Below are positions 14,680-23,281 of a DNA stretch of 47,466 nt, one piece after another. Made by a program: the position numbers and the translations under genes. The notes beneath the pieces are model-generated. The model had not been told where the DNA came from. It searched no databases and saw only the letters and a program-made list of their open reading frames with translations. Position 1 is the stretch's first letter. Every line of letters begins with the position of its first letter. Origin of the DNA: CALJIC01 sp039805565 (lineage in GTDB: Bacteria; Chloroflexota; Chloroflexia; Chloroflexales; Roseiflexaceae); the NCBI GenBank assembly GCA_039805565.1, contig JBDLTZ010000182.1, positions 1 to 47,466 of the forward strand, written 5' to 3'.

Positions 14680-16089
14680 ATGCGGTACCACATTGTCGGC
14701 ATCGGCGGCGCTGGGATGAGCGCCATCGCCCACGTTCTGCTGGACCAGGGGCATCAGGTGCAGGGATCGGACGCTCAGCGGAGCGCGCTCGCCGCGGCCC
14801 TCGAGGCACGCGGCGCCGCCGTCTTCGTGGGGCACAGCCCAGAGCACCTCGCGGGCGCCGACGCGCTGGTGGCCACCTCGGCGGTGAAGGACGACCACGT
14901 GGAGCTGCGGGCGGCGCGTGAGCGCGGGCTGCAGGTGCTGCGCCGGGCCGACCTCTGGCGTGAGTGGTCGCGCGAGCGCGCGGTGGTGGCGGTGGCCGGC
15001 ACCCACGGCAAGACCACCACGACGGCCCTGATCGCACTGGCGCTGACCCGCGCCGGCATGGAGCCGGGGTACCTGGTGGGCGGCGAGGTGCCGGACCTCG
15101 GTGCGAACGCCCGCTGGGGCGCGCCGGACGCGCCGCTGGTGATCGAGGCCGACGAGTACGACCGGACCTTCCTGGCGCTCACGCCGAGCGTGGCGGTGAT
15201 CACCAACGTCGAGTGGGACCACGTCGACATCTACCCGACGAAGGAGACCTACGACGAGGCCTTCCGGCAGTTCGCGCGCTCGGTGGCCGACCCGCGGCGG
15301 GTGATCATGTGCGGCGACGACGTGGGCGCGGTGCGGGCGGTGGACGAGCCGCGGGCTGTGCAGTACGGCGTGGACGACGCGGTGGCGAGCAACCCGGCCT
15401 CGTGCCGGCTGACGCCGCTGGACTGGACGGCAGCCAACCTGCGGACGGACGGCGTGCTGACGCGCTTCGAGCTGTGGCGCTATAGCCAGAGCACCTTCGC
15501 CACGAGCTTGCTGGGGGGCTACGCAGTGAGGCTGCCTGGGGCGCACAATGTGCGGAACGCCCTGGCGGCTATCGTGGCCTGCACGGCCCTGGGCGTCCCG
15601 CACGATGCGGTGCGGGCGGCGCTGGAGAGCTACCGCGGCGCGAAGCGGCGCTTCGAGCTGAAGGGCGAGGCCGGCGGCGTGACGGTGGTGGACGATTACG
15701 CGCACCACCCCACCGAGGTGCGGGTGAACGTGGCGGCGGCGCGGGCACGCTTCCCCGGCCGGCGGCTGGTGGTCTACTTGCAGCCGCACACCTACTCGCG
15801 CACCGCCGCGCTGCTGGACGAGTGGGCGGGCGCCTTTGGCGACGCTGACGCGGTGCGGGTGGGTGCGATCTACGCCGCGCGCGAGGTCGACACCCTCGGG
15901 GTGGACGCGACGGCGCTGGCGGGGCGAATCAGCCACCAGGACGTGGTGGCGATCGGCGGGGTGGAGCAGGCGGCGGCGGCGCTGCTGGCCGAGCTCCGGC
16001 CGGGCGACGTGCTGCTGACGATGGGCGCGGGCGACAGCCACCGCGTGGGTGAGATCGTCCTGGCCGAGCTCGCGGGCGGTAGAGAGTAG
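14680..16089 (+). CDS. murC: UDP-N-acetylmuramate--L-alanine ligase MurC
   Basis: 469 residues from ATG at 14680, with AAGGG just upstream; the longer frame starting inside the previous gene was rejected. MurC adds L-Ala to UDP-MurNAc with ATP. N-terminal domain begins YHIVGIGGAGMSAIAH; P-loop GTHGKTTTT with Lys111; DEYDRTFLALTPSVAVITNVEWDHVDIYP; C-terminal domain with GAHNVRNALAAIVA, GAKRRFELKGE, VVDDYAHHPTEV, and QPHTYSRTAALL. All are standard MurC blocks. It lies 4 nt after the unknown membrane protein gene. Confidence 0.96.
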   Translation: MRYHIVGIGGAGMSAIAHVLLDQGHQVQGSDAQRSALAAALEARGAAVFVGHSPEHLAGADALVATSAVKDDHVELRAARERGLQVLRRADLWREWSRERAVVAVAGTHGKTTTTALIALALTRAGMEPGYLVGGEVPDLGANARWGAPDAPLVIEADEYDRTFLALTPSVAVITNVEWDHVDIYPTKETYDEAFRQFARSVADPRRVIMCGDDVGAVRAVDEPRAVQYGVDDAVASNPASCRLTPLDWTAANLRTDGVLTRFELWRYSQSTFATSLLGGYAVRLPGAHNVRNALAAIVACTALGVPHDAVRAALESYRGAKRRFELKGEAGGVTVVDDYAHHPTEVRVNVAAARARFPGRRLVVYLQPHTYSRTAALLDEWAGAFGDADAVRVGAIYAAREVDTLGVDATALAGRISHQDVVAIGGVEQAAAALLAELRPGDVLLTMGAGDSHRVGEIVLAELAGGRE

Positions 16090-16094
16090 GACGC

Positions 16095-17408
16095 ATGGAC
16101 GCCAGCGGTAGCAAGAGCCTGCAACCTGCGGCACCTCAGAGCGGCGCGCTGTTCCACCGCGCGGTGGCCGAGGAGCTGGCGGCGCGCTACGCCGATGGCG
16201 ATCGCGCCCCTGTGAGCTGGCGCGAGACGCAGACCTGGCACTGGGAGCAGGCCGGCGCCATTGCGGAGGCGGTGGGCAGCGCGCTGGACGTGGCCGAACA
16301 GCGCGTCACGCGCATGGACTTCCTCGGCGGGCGCGATTGGGCCGAGCGGTCGCTTACGCTGATCGAGCGGCTACCGGTAGACGAGCAGCGCGGCTACCAG
16401 CTGCGGGCGTACACGCTGGCGCTGGCGGTGCTGGAGTTTGGCGGCCAGTTCCGCGAAGGCCTGGAGTACGCCAGGCGCATGCTGCGGGCAGCCCAGCGCG
16501 GGGGGAGCCTCGAGGCCGAGGTGCGGGCGTATGTGGCGCTGGGGCGCATGCAGCGCGAGCTCGGGCAGCTTTCGCAGGCCGCGGCCACCCTCCAGCAGGC
16601 GCGCGAGCAGGCCGAGCGCGACGAGCGCGATGACCTGGAGGCCGAGGTGCGGCTGCACCTGGCGAAGGTCCATCAGCTTCAGGGGCGGCACCTGGAGGCG
16701 CTGCAGGAGCTCCAGCTCGCGCGTGAGGGGCAGGAGCAGGGCGACGACAAGGTACGGCTGGCCCGTATCCTGACCGGTATCGGCGATGTGTACCGGGTGC
16801 TGGGCTCAAGCCGCGAGGCGCTTACCTTCTACACGCGGGCGCTGAGCATGGAGCAGGGCCGGGGGAGCCTGCTGGGGCAGGCAATCCTCAAGGATAAACT
16901 GGCGCTGGCGCTGGTGGACCAGGGGAAGCTGCTGGACGCGCTGGCCTCGGCCGAAGAAAGCCTGCGGCTGCGCGAGCGGCTCAACGACGTGGTAGGGCAG
17001 GCGCGCTCCCACAGCGTGCTGGGCACCATCCGGCGGCGGCTCGGCCGTCACGAGGAGGCGCTGGAGACATTCGAGCGGGCGCGCGGGCTCGAGGAGCTGA
17101 CGCAGAATCCGCGCGGGCAGTGCATCGCGCTGCTGCACCTCGGGGATGCCTGCCGCACGCTTCGGCGGCAGCAGGAGGCGCTGGAGCACTACGGGCGGGC
17201 GCTGATGATCGCCCGGCGCGAGAGCGACCAGATCGGCGTGGCGCGAGCGCTTGAGCGGCTGGGCGACCTGCTGCGCGAGGTGGGTCAGCACGAGGCGGCG
17301 GCGTTGCGGTGGCGCGAGGCGCTGGCGATCCGCGAGTCGCTGCGGCACTCTGAGGAGGCGGCGGCGCTGCGCGCCCGGCTGGAAGCTAGATGGCCCGGCG
17401 AACGCTAG
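16095..17408 (+). CDS. TPR-repeat protein in the dcw cluster
   Basis: 437 residues, starting 5 nt after murC. Residues about 15-60 form an Arg/Trp-containing helical lead; the rest consists of about eight tetratricopeptide-like repeats with the pattern A-L-G-x-[LY]-x8-A-x3-Y/F (for example ARILTGIGDVYRVLGSSREALTFYTRALS, HSVLGTIRRRLGRHEEALETFERA, ALLHLGDACRTLRRQQEALEHYGRAL). No signal peptide or membrane helix, so cytoplasmic. TPR proteins are protein-binding scaffolds; the partner is unknown. Its place between murC and murB suggests co-expression with wall synthesis. It resembles TPR arrays of large LuxR/AfsR-type regulators, but no DNA-binding or ATPase part is attached. Confidence 0.85.
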   Translation: MDASGSKSLQPAAPQSGALFHRAVAEELAARYADGDRAPVSWRETQTWHWEQAGAIAEAVGSALDVAEQRVTRMDFLGGRDWAERSLTLIERLPVDEQRGYQLRAYTLALAVLEFGGQFREGLEYARRMLRAAQRGGSLEAEVRAYVALGRMQRELGQLSQAAATLQQAREQAERDERDDLEAEVRLHLAKVHQLQGRHLEALQELQLAREGQEQGDDKVRLARILTGIGDVYRVLGSSREALTFYTRALSMEQGRGSLLGQAILKDKLALALVDQGKLLDALASAEESLRLRERLNDVVGQARSHSVLGTIRRRLGRHEEALETFERARGLEELTQNPRGQCIALLHLGDACRTLRRQQEALEHYGRALMIARRESDQIGVARALERLGDLLREVGQHEAAALRWREALAIRESLRHSEEAAALRARLEARWPGER

Positions 17409-17496
17409 CCCAGCAGGGTACGGAATCACTCCGCCGGAGCGGCGGGTCACGCGAGGGCGTGGGGAGCGGCCTCACACCTCTGCCATAGAGGGTCTG

Positions 17497-18444
17497 GTGT
17501 ATCTAGAGAACGAGCCGCTGGCGAAGTATACCTCCTGGCGCATCGGTGGGCCGGCGCGTTTCCTGGCGAACGTCTTCTCGCCGGAGGAGCTGCGGGCCGC
17601 GCTGGCGTGGGCCGCTGAGCGCGAGCTCCCCACGGCCCTGCTGGGGGGCGGCACCAACACCCTGGCGCGCGACGCGGGGTTCCCGGGGCTGGTGGTACGG
17701 TACCGCGCGCAGGAGCTGCGGGTGGAACAGCACGGCGAGCGCGGGCTGGCCTGGGTGGGGGCCGGCGCGCCGATGGCCGGCACCGCGCGGCGTCTGGCGC
17801 GGCAGGGTTGGGCCGGGCTCGAGTGGGCCGAAGGGCTGCCCGGCACGATCGGCGGCGCGGTGTTCGGTAACGCCGGCTGCTACGGCGGCGATATCGCCTC
17901 CACCCTGACGCGGGCCTGGCTGCTGACGGGCTCTGATGTGCAGGAGTGGCCCGTCGAGCGCCTGGGGTTCGGCTATCGGACGAGCGCTCTCAAGCGAAAC
18001 GCTGAAGGAAGAACGCTGAACGATGAACAGAAGACAGATGGTCTTGCATTAAGGGCGGAAACATTCAGCGTTCAGCGTTCAGCGTTCAGCCTTGGCCCAA
18101 TCGTCCTGGCCGCCGAGTTCCGTGTCACGCGCGCCGACCCAGCCGCGCTCGCGGCGGCGATGGAGCGGACTGCTGAGACGCGCAAGAGCAAGACGCCGTG
18201 GGGCTCATCGTGCGGGAGCGTGTTCAAGAACCCGCCGGGAGACAGCGCGGGGCGGCTAATCGAGGCCGCGGGGCTTAAGAGGGCCCGCATCGGGGCCGCC
18301 GAGATCGCCGAGAAGCACGCCAACTATATCGTCAACCTCGGCGGCGCCTCGAGCGAGGATGTGCTGGGGCTGATCGAGCTGGCGCGGGCCGAGGTGCTGC
18401 GGCAGTTCGGGGTGGAGCTCCAGCTCGAGGTGCAGGTCCTCTGA
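17497..18444 (+). CDS. murB: UDP-N-acetylenolpyruvoylglucosamine reductase MurB
   Basis: 315 residues from GTG at 17497, which has AGAGGG four bases upstream; the frame is open further back, inside the TPR gene, but gives an Arg-rich translation. MurB reduces UDP-GlcNAc-enolpyruvate to UDP-MurNAc with NADPH and FAD. Motifs: KYTSWRIGGPA and ALLGGGTNTLARDAGF (FAD binding), EGLPGTIGGAVFGNAGCYGGDI, the catalytic Ser in GSVFKNP, AGLKRARIGAAEIAEKHANYIVNLG, and a C-terminal Glu in ELQLEVQVL. Residues about 167-198 are an in-frame heptamer insertion between YRTSALKR and GPIVLAAEFRV, where most MurBs have a few residues only. Confidence 0.94.
   Translation: MYLENEPLAKYTSWRIGGPARFLANVFSPEELRAALAWAAERELPTALLGGGTNTLARDAGFPGLVVRYRAQELRVEQHGERGLAWVGAGAPMAGTARRLARQGWAGLEWAEGLPGTIGGAVFGNAGCYGGDIASTLTRAWLLTGSDVQEWPVERLGFGYRTSALKRNAEGRTLNDEQKTDGLALRAETFSVQRSAFSLGPIVLAAEFRVTRADPAALAAAMERTAETRKSKTPWGSSCGSVFKNPPGDSAGRLIEAAGLKRARIGAAEIAEKHANYIVNLGGASSEDVLGLIELARAEVLRQFGVELQLEVQVL
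17998..18091 (+). repeat. TTCAGCG/CGCTGAA heptamer hairpin inserted in frame in murB
   Basis: The right arm is TTCAGCG at 18064, 18071 and 18078 plus TTCAGCC at 18085. The left arm carries AACGCTGAA at 17998-18006 and GAACGCTGAACG at 18011-18022, the latter a 12-base exact reverse complement of the right arm. The word is the same as in the rsmH N-terminus. The insertion adds about 31 residues to MurB without breaking the frame. Confidence 0.85.
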
Positions 18445-18522
18445 GTGCGACCTGCAGCGATGCGGCGAACAGCGCGCGAGAGGGAGGGCCTGAGCGCACC
18501 TCAGGCACGAGGAGGTGAAAAC

Positions 18523-18546
18523 GTGAGCGCTACTACGTTCTTGTGA
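18523..18546 (+). CDS. Possible 7-codon leader ORF before ddl
   Basis: GGAGGTG at 18511-18517, an excellent ribosome binding site, is followed by GTG at 18523 and a frame MSATTFL that stops at TGA 18544-18546. A second 7-codon frame (MALTINF) starts directly after, at ATG 18547, and stops at 18570. Local sequence is unusually AT-rich. ddl begins 24 nt later. This could be a leader peptide or the decayed start of a lost gene. No attenuator hairpin is evident. Confidence 0.35.
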   Translation: MSATTFL

Positions 18547-18594
18547 ATGGCTTTAACTATCAATTTTTAACTTATATCGATAGCGGAGCGTACC

Positions 18595-19695
18595 GTGGCA
18601 GATAAAATCCGAGTCGGTGTCCTGTTCGGCGGACAGTCTGGTGAGCACGAGGTCTCGCTGGTCTCGGCGCGGGCCGTGCTGGATGGGCTGGACCCCGAGA
18701 AGTACGAGGTGGCGCCGATCGGTATCACCAAGGAGGGGCGCTGGCTGGCCGGGCCGGACCCGCTGGGAGCGCTGATTGCTATGGCCGATCACGCCAAGCT
18801 GCCAGGGGGCATGGGCTCGGCGCACGACGGTAAGCTGGGCTCACTGACGATCGCCGACAGCGCCTACAGCACGGGCGAGCCGATCGCTGTCCTGCGTGGC
18901 GGGCGACCGGTGGATGTGGTCTTCCCGGTTCTGCACGGCCCGATGGGCGAGGACGGCACCGTGCAGGGGCTGCTCGAGCTCGCCGGGGTGCCGTATGTGG
19001 GCTGCGGCGTGCTGGCCTCCTCGGTGGGCATGGATAAGGCGATGATGAAGGCCGCCTTCGCCGCCGCAGGTCTGCCGCTGCTGCCGTGGCTGCTGGTGCG
19101 CCGGGCCGAGCTGGAGCCCGAGCCGCAGCGCGTCGTGGAGCAGGTTGAGGCAGCGCTGCGCTACCCGATGTTCGTGAAGCCAGCAAACATGGGCAGCAGC
19201 GTGGGTATCAGCAAGGCCACCGACCGGGCGGGCCTCGAGCGTGGCCTGGCCGAGGCCGCGCGCTATGACCGGCGCATCGTCGTGGAGCAGGGCATCTCCG
19301 CGCGTGAGATCGAGGTGAGCGTACTGGGCAACGACGCGCCCGAGGCCAGCGTGCCGGGCGAGGTGGTACCTTCGGGCGAGTGGTACGACTACGAGGCCAA
19401 GTATCTGAGCGGCGCCTCGCAGATCCTTATCCCGGCGCCGATCGCCCCCGAGCTGGCCGAGCAGGTGCGCGAGCTAGCGGTGCGGGCCTTCGCCGCGATC
19501 GACGGCGCCGGGCTGGCCAGGGTAGACTTTCTGCTGGACCGCGAGAGCGGCGCGCTGTACCTGAATGAAGCTAACACAATGCCCGGCTTCACGCCGGTGA
19601 GCATGTACGCCAAGATGTGGGAGGCCAGCGGGCTGCCGTACGGCGCTTTGCTGGAACGACTGATCGAGCTGGCGCTCGAGCGCTCTGGACGCTGA
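18595..19695 (+). CDS. ddl: D-alanine--D-alanine ligase Ddl
   Basis: 366 residues from a GTG with GGAG seven bases upstream. Ddl joins two D-Ala with ATP to give the D-Ala-D-Ala used by MurF. ATP-grasp features: N-terminal VGVLFGGQSGEHEVSLVSA, HGPMGEDGTVQGLLELAGVPYVGCGVLASSVGMDK, MFVKPANMGSSVGISK, EVVPSGEWYDYEAKYLSGAS, and the C-terminal ARVDFLLDRESGALYLNEANTMPGFTPVSMYAKMW with the metal-binding ExN. Length fits the long Ddl subgroup. The stop overlaps the ftsQ start by one base (TGATG). Confidence 0.96.
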   Translation: MADKIRVGVLFGGQSGEHEVSLVSARAVLDGLDPEKYEVAPIGITKEGRWLAGPDPLGALIAMADHAKLPGGMGSAHDGKLGSLTIADSAYSTGEPIAVLRGGRPVDVVFPVLHGPMGEDGTVQGLLELAGVPYVGCGVLASSVGMDKAMMKAAFAAAGLPLLPWLLVRRAELEPEPQRVVEQVEAALRYPMFVKPANMGSSVGISKATDRAGLERGLAEAARYDRRIVVEQGISAREIEVSVLGNDAPEASVPGEVVPSGEWYDYEAKYLSGASQILIPAPIAPELAEQVRELAVRAFAAIDGAGLARVDFLLDRESGALYLNEANTMPGFTPVSMYAKMWEASGLPYGALLERLIELALERSGR

Positions 19696-20540
19696 TGGAC
19701 GACTTCGAGTACAACCGGCCTAATACCCGCGCCCGCATTGCCGCCCGCAGGAAGCGCACGCGCGTACCTGCGGGCGAGTCGGGGGTTGTGCCAGGGCCGA
19801 AGCGCGCGCTCGGGTGGTGGCTCGCAACCGGCAAGATTGCCGGGCTGCTGCTGTTCGCCGCGGCAAGCGCCGGGCTGTGGTACGTGAGCACCGCCGAGCA
19901 GTTTACGGTGCGCGACGTCCGCGTTGAGGGCGCGCAGGCCCTCAGCGAGCGCGAGGTGGTGCGGCTTGCCGAGGCGCGCGGCGACTCGATCTGGCTTGTG
20001 GACACCGACCAGATCGCAGCGCGGCTGCTCGAGAGCGCCTACGTCGAAACAGCTAGCGCCGCCGTCTCGCTGCCGGACCGGCTCACGATCACGCTGACCG
20101 AGCGGCGGCCTGAGCTGCGCTGGCGCGTGGGCGGGGTCAACTACCTGGTGGCGAGCGATGGGCGGGTGCTGGGCGTGGACCAGGCCGCGGTCCTGACGAA
20201 CACCCTGGTGATCGACGACCGCAGCGCGCGCCCGCTTGAGCCGAACGATTACGTCGACCCGGGCGCTCTGAAGCTGGCGCAGCTCATCGCCCTGCGGCTC
20301 CCCGCCGAGGTCGGGCTGACACCGGTCTCGGTAAGCTGGGACAGTGAGGCCGGCCTGTTCATCACAACACCGGAGGGCCGCACGATCGTCTTCGGCGAAA
20401 CTGACCACTTTGACCGAAAGCTGTCGGTGCTTGACACCCTGATCGCCGATGGCACACCGTTTACCTACCTGGACCTGCGCCCGGCGACCCCCTTCTACCG
20501 AAGCGACGGTCAGGCGGCAGGGCCAGTGGCCACACCATAG
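19695..20540 (+). CDS. ftsQ: Cell division protein FtsQ
   Basis: 281 residues from ATG at 19695, coupled to ddl. A basic cytoplasmic N-terminus of about 45 residues is followed by one membrane helix (about 50-68, KIAGLLLFAAASAGLWYV), a POTRA domain (FTVRDVRVEGAQALSEREVVRLAEARGDSIWLVD to LPDRLTITLTERRPELRWRV), and the beta domain with GVDQAA and FDRKLSVLDTLI. FtsQ recruits FtsL/FtsB to the septum. Its place between ddl and ftsA is standard. The C-terminus ends in a short Pro-rich tail. Confidence 0.9.
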   Translation: MDDFEYNRPNTRARIAARRKRTRVPAGESGVVPGPKRALGWWLATGKIAGLLLFAAASAGLWYVSTAEQFTVRDVRVEGAQALSEREVVRLAEARGDSIWLVDTDQIAARLLESAYVETASAAVSLPDRLTITLTERRPELRWRVGGVNYLVASDGRVLGVDQAAVLTNTLVIDDRSARPLEPNDYVDPGALKLAQLIALRLPAEVGLTPVSVSWDSEAGLFITTPEGRTIVFGETDHFDRKLSVLDTLIADGTPFTYLDLRPATPFYRSDGQAAGPVATP

Positions 20541-20549
20541 AGGTACACA

Positions 20550-21794
20550 ATGGGACACCGCACGATCGTCGCGATCGACGTCGGCACCACGAAAGTCTGT
20601 ACGATTGTGGCGCAGGTGCAGGACACCGGCCGGATCAACGTGCTCGGGGTCGGGGTTACGCCCTCGAAGGGCCTCGATAAGGGTGTCGTCGTCAACATTG
20701 ACGACGCCGTGAACGCGATCACGACCAGCGTCGAGAAGGCTGAGCGCCTCTCGGGGTACCGCATCGGCACGGCGTTCGTGGGCATCTCGGGGCGGCACGT
20801 CTCCTCACTCAACAGCCGAGGCGTGGTGGCGGTGGCGCGGAGCGACCACGAGATCACGCGGCACGATGTGGCGCGGGCGGTGGAGGCGGCGCAGGCGGTA
20901 GCCATCCCGACGCAGCGCGAGGTGATCCACGTCATCCCGCGGGCCTATGTGGTGGACGGGCACGAGGGCATCCGCGACCCGATCGGCATGGCCGGGTTCC
21001 GGCTCGAGGTAGAGACACACATCGTCACCGGCGAGGTGATGGCGATCCAGAACCTGATCAAGAGCGTCCAGAAGGCCGGCGTCGAGATCGACGACCTGGT
21101 GCTCCAGCCGCTGGCATCGGGGGAGGCGGTGCTTACGCCTGAGGACAAGGACCGCGGCGTGGTGCTGGTAGATATCGGGGGTGGCACCACCGACATCGCC
21201 GTGTTCGCGCAGGGGGGGATCTGGCACACCAGCGTGATCCCTGTGGGTGGGAGCCACTTCACCAACGACATTGTTCTGGTGCAGCAGACGCCGCATAACA
21301 CTGCCGAGTACCTGAAGCTGCGCTACGGCTCCGCGATAGCAGATCCGGCCGACGACGCGGGCGACAGCATTGAGGCCGAAGGCTTCACCCCGGGTGAGCG
21401 GCAGCAGCTCAGCCGCTACACCCTGAACCAGGTCATTCAGGCACGCGCCGAGGAGGTGACAGAGCTTGTGTACAACGAGATCCGGCGCAGCGGCTACGAG
21501 GGACTGCTGCCCGCGGGCATCGTGCTGACCGGGGGCACCGCGCAGCTGCCGCGCATCGATGAGCTCATGCGCGACATGCTCGGCATACCGGTGCGCGTCG
21601 GGGCGCCGGGCGAGCTGGTGGGCCTGTCCGACTCGCTCAACAGCCCGCCGTACGCCACGGCCGTCGGGCTGCTGCGCTGGGGCGCGCGTCACGGCGCCGC
21701 CATGATCAACACTCCGGCCGCAGGGCCGGAGCGGAGTAGCTGGGGTTCCAGCTACGAGCGATTCAAGACCTGGCTTCGCGAATTCCTTCCCTAG
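20550..21794 (+). CDS. ftsA: Cell division protein FtsA
   Basis: 414 residues with AGAGG before the ATG. FtsA is an actin-like ATPase that anchors FtsZ to the membrane. Visible: phosphate-1 motif IDVGTTKVCTIVA, the 1C-domain region with VGISGRHVSSLNSRGVVAV, HVIPRAYVVDG, phosphate-2 VLVDIGGGTTDIAVF, PVGGSHFTNDI, and adenosine motif GIVLTGGTAQLPRI. The last 20 residues (SSWGSSYERFKTWLREFLP) form a likely amphipathic membrane-binding helix, as expected. It is 97 nt upstream of ftsZ. Confidence 0.95.
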   Translation: MGHRTIVAIDVGTTKVCTIVAQVQDTGRINVLGVGVTPSKGLDKGVVVNIDDAVNAITTSVEKAERLSGYRIGTAFVGISGRHVSSLNSRGVVAVARSDHEITRHDVARAVEAAQAVAIPTQREVIHVIPRAYVVDGHEGIRDPIGMAGFRLEVETHIVTGEVMAIQNLIKSVQKAGVEIDDLVLQPLASGEAVLTPEDKDRGVVLVDIGGGTTDIAVFAQGGIWHTSVIPVGGSHFTNDIVLVQQTPHNTAEYLKLRYGSAIADPADDAGDSIEAEGFTPGERQQLSRYTLNQVIQARAEEVTELVYNEIRRSGYEGLLPAGIVLTGGTAQLPRIDELMRDMLGIPVRVGAPGELVGLSDSLNSPPYATAVGLLRWGARHGAAMINTPAAGPERSSWGSSYERFKTWLREFLP

Positions 21795-21891
21795 AGCAGG
21801 ATGACAGATATCTCTGCGGGGGGCTGGCGACCCCGTAGACCCCGCCAGGGACGCCGGCTGCGTAAGTCGTATACACCAGGAGGAAAAGGGA

Positions 21892-23073
21892 ATGACGGAC
21901 TTCAACCTCAACCCGTCCGCCGAGAACTTCGCGGTCATCAAGGTCGTGGGGGTGGGCGGCGGCGGCTCCAACGCGGTGGACCGCATGGTCTCCGACGGCG
22001 TCCAGGGGATCGAGTATATCACCATCAACACCGACGCGCAGGCGCTGCTGCACTCGAAGGCGGACGTGCGGATCCGCATCGGCGACAAGCTGACCAAGGG
22101 CCTGGGAAGCGGCGGCAACCCGGTGATCGGCCAGAAGGCGGCTGAGGAGACCACCGAGGAGGTCTACGACCACCTCAAGGGCTCCGACATGGTCTTCATC
22201 ACCGCCGGTATGGGTGGCGGCACGGGTACGGGGGCCTCGCCGGTGGTGGCGAGCATCGCGCAGGACCTGGGCATGCTCACGGTGGGCGTGGTGACAAAGC
22301 CGTTTACGTTCGAGGGCAGCCACCGCCGTAAGACGGCCGAGCAGGGCATCGATCAGCTCCGCCCGATGGTGGATACGCTGATCGTCATCCCGAACGACCG
22401 CCTGCTCCAGACGGCCAGCAAGAACACCTCGATGCTCCAGGCCTTCCAGATGGCCGACAATGTGCTGCGCCAGGGCATCCAGGGTATCTCTGACCTGATC
22501 ACGCAGCGCGGCCTGATCAACGTAGACTTCGCCGATGTGAAGACGATCATGGCGCGCCAGGGCTCAGCGCTCATGGCGATCGGCGTAGGCTCGGGCGACA
22601 ACCGCATGGTGGACGCGGTGAACGAGGCGATCGCCTCCCCGCTGCTCGAGGTCTCGGTGGACGGGGCCAAGGGCGTGCTGTTCAACGTGACCGGCGGCGA
22701 GGACCTGGGCATCCTCGAGGTCTACGAGGCGGCGGAGATCGTGTCCAAGGCCGTGGACCCGGACGCGAACATCATCTTCGGCGCGGTGATCGACCCGAAC
22801 TACCCGCCCGGCCAGGTGAAGATCACGCTGATCGCCACCGGCTTCGACATGAGCCGACCGACCGACCCGCGCAAGCGGATCTACGTGCCAGGGGCCCAGC
22901 AGTCGACGCACCCCTCGCGCCAGGAGCAGCCCATCCCCGCGCAGCCCGCCCCGCAGACGCGCCAGGAGCAGCCGCCGGCGCAGCGCCCGCAGCCGCAGCG
23001 CCCGACGACGAGCTTCAGCGGGGATGACCTGGATATCCCGCCGTTCCTGCGCAACCGCAACCGGCAGAAGTAG
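21892..23073 (+). CDS. ftsZ: Cell division protein FtsZ
   Basis: 393 residues with AGGAGG at 21880-21885. FtsZ is the tubulin-like GTPase that forms the division ring. It has VVGVGGGGSNAVDRM, the tubulin signature GGGTGTGASPVVA, GLINVDFADVKTIM, and the T7 loop NPDYPPGQ-like segment DPNYPPGQVKITLIATG. A Gln/Pro-rich linker of about 50 residues leads to the conserved C-terminal peptide DDLDIPPFLRNRNRQK, which binds FtsA and other partners. It is the last gene of the cluster. Confidence 0.97.
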   Translation: MTDFNLNPSAENFAVIKVVGVGGGGSNAVDRMVSDGVQGIEYITINTDAQALLHSKADVRIRIGDKLTKGLGSGGNPVIGQKAAEETTEEVYDHLKGSDMVFITAGMGGGTGTGASPVVASIAQDLGMLTVGVVTKPFTFEGSHRRKTAEQGIDQLRPMVDTLIVIPNDRLLQTASKNTSMLQAFQMADNVLRQGIQGISDLITQRGLINVDFADVKTIMARQGSALMAIGVGSGDNRMVDAVNEAIASPLLEVSVDGAKGVLFNVTGGEDLGILEVYEAAEIVSKAVDPDANIIFGAVIDPNYPPGQVKITLIATGFDMSRPTDPRKRIYVPGAQQSTHPSRQEQPIPAQPAPQTRQEQPPAQRPQPQRPTTSFSGDDLDIPPFLRNRNRQK

Positions 23074-23136
23074 GGCGGGGGCGGCGGGCGCCTCCCAGCG
23101 CCCTCAACCGTCCGCGGAACACAGCGTTTATCCGCG

Positions 23137-23178
23137 CAAGACGAAGGAGCGTAGGGAGACCTGCCCTCCTTCGTCTTG
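23137..23178 (+). terminator. Hairpin downstream of ftsZ, possible terminator
   Basis: CAAGACGAAGGAG at 23137-23149 pairs exactly with 23166-23178, a 13-bp stem around a 16-nt loop, followed by TTGCC with only a weak T-run. It lies 64 nt after ftsZ. The words GACGAAGGA resemble those of the murG insertion, so it may be a repeat element doubling as terminator. The rest of 23074-23281 holds nothing else that I can support. Confidence 0.6.
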
Positions 23179-23281
23179 TTGCCTCAGAGAGCGTACAGGG
23201 GTGCTGAGCCCGGGCGAGAAGCCCATCTCTGGCCCTCTTGACACATTTGCGGGTAAGAGTTCGGCCGATGCTCGCCGTGGC

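Noticed and set aside
17251..17496. Upstream extension of the murB frame inside the TPR gene
   Set aside because: The translation is an Arg/Trp-rich out-of-frame reading of TPR repeats; GTG at 17497 with AGAGGG fits the MurB N-terminus.
23238..23265. TTGACA at about 23238 considered as a promoter -35
   Set aside because: No -10 box at 16-18 bp, and it would point into the 3' end of a minus-strand gene.
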